Positions 62,632 through 64,000 of a DNA stretch of 64,000 bases are shown here, piece after piece. A program made the translations under genes and the position numbers. The notes under the pieces were generated by a model. That model was not told the origin of the DNA. It saw only the letters and a list, made by a program, of their open reading frames with translations, and did no database searches. Location of the stretch: contig NZ_BOMM01000002.1 of assembly GCF_016862195.1 (NCBI RefSeq), positions 29,129 to 93,128 of the forward strand, read 5' to 3'. Source of the DNA: Paractinoplanes ferrugineus. GTDB lineage: Bacteria; Actinomycetota; Actinomycetes; Mycobacteriales; Micromonosporaceae. The first letter of the stretch is position 1. Every line of letters begins with the position of its first letter.

Positions 62632-63882
62632 CTAGAGCTCCGGTGCCGCCAACCGCCGGACCGCTCCGGCGCAGGGCGCCGGCGACCAGCGGGCGAGCTC
62701 ATCGGACACGGCCAGGCCGGCGGCGGTCCGGGGTTCGACATAAAACGCTGGTGTACGGGATCTAGCCTGCTTGTCGAGTGCGTCGGCGAACACTGTGCGA
62801 GCGTCGAGCAGTTGTCGCCACGCATCCTGATCCCGTTGACTGTCCAGTTCGTCAAGATAGATGCGAAGTGCCGCGTTCTCGTCGCGAATCGCCGTGGCAC
62901 GAGCCGCCGGCCCAGGCGTCGAGCCGGGCGGGGTGAGCCGATTCAGCCGCTGCTCCAGTCTCAGGCAGTCGGTCGCCCGCCGCTCGCGCACCTCCCGAGC
63001 ATCCGACGCCCGCTCCTTGACCCCCCGGATCGCCGACACCACGGACAATGTGCCCGCACAGAGCGCCACCACGACGATGCCCGCCGCAACCGCGATCCCG
63101 ACCAGAAACCACCGCCGCCGTCGCGCCTGCAGCTCATCAAGCGGCCCTTCCGCAGCCGCCCCCAACTGCCACATCTTGCGCCGCCCACGCCGCCGCCCCG
63201 AGGTCCCACCCCGACCATCGCCCGCGCTGCCCGAGCCCGCGCTGCCCGAGCCCGCGCTGCCCGAGCCCGCGCTGCCCGACCCGCTGTCCGCCGTGCCTGC
63301 CGAGCCGACCGCGCTCGGCGCGCTGTCGCCAGCCTCCGCGAACCCACGCCGCCCCGTCCGCCTGGCCGCTCGCCGCCCCGCCGGCCCGGCCCAGTCCTCC
63401 GGCTCGTCAGCTTCCCCCGCAGTCCCCTCAAGGCCAGTTCTGGGAGCGCCAGTTCCGGAAGCGCCAGTCGCAGCGCTCCCGGTCGCAGAGTCGCTCCCAG
63501 GAGCGCCGGTTTCAGATGTCCCGGCGCCGGGGGCGCTCGTCCCAGGAGCGTCGGTCCCAGGAGCGTCGGTCCCAGGAGCGTCGGTCGGGCGAGCGCCGGT
63601 CGGGCGAGCGCCGGTCGGGCGAGCGCCGGTCGGGCGAGCGCCGGTCCTAGGACCCGCGGTCCCGGGAGCGCCGATGTCAGGAGTTCCGGGTTCAGGAGTT
63701 CCGGTTTCAGGCGAGCCGGTTTCAGGCGTGCCGGGTCCAAGAGGGTCTGTCGCGGAGGTGTCGACTGTCGGAGCGTCCGCTGCCGAATCGCCGGTTGTTG
63801 GCTCTCCGGCGGGCTGACGATGAGCTCGGCCGGCCGAGAAATGGCTGGTCGGGGCATCGCCGGGGGCGGGTTCGCGATTCAT
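62632..63882 (-). CDS. low-complexity single-pass membrane protein
   Basis: About 416 aa. The N-terminal 230 residues are Gly/Thr/Pro/Ala repeats (TGARP, GTDAP, GSGSA). A basic stretch (GRRRGRRK) then leads to one transmembrane helix near 280 (FLVGIAVAAGIVVVALCAGTL), preceded by RRRRW. A helical external region follows with CLRLEQRLNRL and PAPCAGAVRRL. It looks like a type II membrane protein with a cytoplasmic disordered tail. No family recognised. ATG 63882 or GTG 63891 may be the start. Confidence 0.65.
   Translation of the reverse strand: MNREPAPGDAPTSHFSAGRAHRQPAGEPTTGDSAADAPTVDTSATDPLGPGTPETGSPETGTPEPGTPDIGAPGTAGPRTGARPTGARPTGARPTGARPTDAPGTDAPGTDAPGTSAPGAGTSETGAPGSDSATGSAATGASGTGAPRTGLEGTAGEADEPEDWAGPAGRRAARRTGRRGFAEAGDSAPSAVGSAGTADSGSGSAGSGSAGSGSAGSGSAGDGRGGTSGRRRGRRKMWQLGAAAEGPLDELQARRRRWFLVGIAVAAGIVVVALCAGTLSVVSAIRGVKERASDAREVRERRATDCLRLEQRLNRLTPPGSTPGPAARATAIRDENAALRIYLDELDSQRDQDAWRQLLDARTVFADALDKQARSRTPAFYVEPRTAAGLAVSDELARWSPAPCAGAVRRLAAPEL
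63226..63270 (-). repeat. 15-bp coding repeat (GSGSA units)
   Basis: Three exact 15-bp units (plus strand GCTGCCCGAGCCCGC) and a degenerate fourth encode the GSGSA repeats of the membrane protein. Confidence 0.85.
63541..63645 (-). repeat. 15-bp coding repeats, 3 + 4 units
   Basis: Three units of CCCAGGAGCGTCGGT followed by four units of the related CGGGCGAGCGCCGGT, with no spacers. They encode the GTDAP and TGARP repeats of the membrane protein. Confidence 0.9.
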
Positions 63883-64000
63883 GTCGCTCACCGGCCCAGT
63901 GAAGCACGCCGGTCAATGAGTGGCCGGCCGGCAGCGGACCGCCTCGAAAGCAAGCCGGCAGAGCGCGCCGAGCCTTGAGCAAGCCGAGCCCCTGAGCAAG
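63883..64000. other. window edge, no gene called
   Basis: About 110 bp upstream of the low-complexity membrane protein. Contains a repeated GAGCAAG. No coding sequence can be supported. Confidence 0.4.

Noticed and set aside
62577..62900. Minus-strand open frame at the end of the low-complexity protein gene
   Set aside because: Overlaps the 3' end of the 62632-63882 gene in another frame and has no domain signal.

Overview
The window is high-GC actinobacterial DNA. It has many GTG starts, dense 1-4 nt start/stop overlaps and leaderless-type promoters. The gene families (WXG100/YbaB/CpnT-like secretion locus, DNRLRE plus RHS toxin pair, Sdh1-type succinate dehydrogenase, many TetR-controlled fatty-acid genes) fit a filamentous actinomycete. 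Micromonosporaceae (Actinoplanes-like) is my best guess. It is inferred from family make-up, not from a marker gene.

Layout. 1-6.7 kb: partial valS, an alkylation-repair pair (ogt and an Ada-AlkA fusion), ychF, a frameshifted Uma2-type pseudogene, and a DUF2304/GT2/GtrA polyprenyl-glycosyl operon. 6.9-8.7 kb: a GT-C-like membrane glycosyltransferase. 8.6-19.6 kb: a conflict island. It holds two tandem proteins that appear to fuse an Imm35-like, a YwqJ-type deaminase and a SUKH-3 domain. Divergent from them are YbaB-like, WXG100-like and 1858-aa CpnT-like genes; the large protein carries two papain-fold modules and a third unassigned C-terminal module. A rearranged immunity-gene array follows. 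19.5-25.4 kb: small regulators and enzymes (GNAT/TetR with tandem operators, ArsR-SRPBCC, MarR, G5 surface protein, nucleotidyltransferase, peptidase E, PH-domain protein).

25.5-31.8 kb: Nudix gene, then an acyl-CoA synthetase/acyl-CoA dehydrogenase operon facing a TetR-aldehyde dehydrogenase-alcohol dehydrogenase operon across a 45-bp spacer that holds a palindrome. 32.5-44.2 kb: a secreted DNRLRE/LamG protein followed by a 2263-aa RHS protein that ends in a Hint (intein-like) domain and a Fic/Doc-type toxin tip, with a 1-bp-overlapping small gene as probable immunity. 44.2-46.1 kb: two strong hairpins, an orphan immunity-like gene and a decayed transposase.

46.1-55.2 kb: a ten-gene reverse-strand operon. 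It encodes a branched-chain-type ABC importer (LivGFHM and substrate-binding lipoprotein), two SDR dehydrogenases, an APH-like kinase, an ACAD10/11-like acyl-CoA dehydrogenase and a terminal TetR. The kinase/ACAD pair suggests import and catabolism of a 4-hydroxy (or 4-oxo) acid, as in levulinate degradation. 55.5-64 kb: alkB with a LexA-box-like promoter, an MFS exporter/TetR pair with a 29-bp palindrome, the sdhCAB operon and a low-complexity single-pass membrane protein.

No rRNA, tRNA, CRISPR array or replication origin was recognised.
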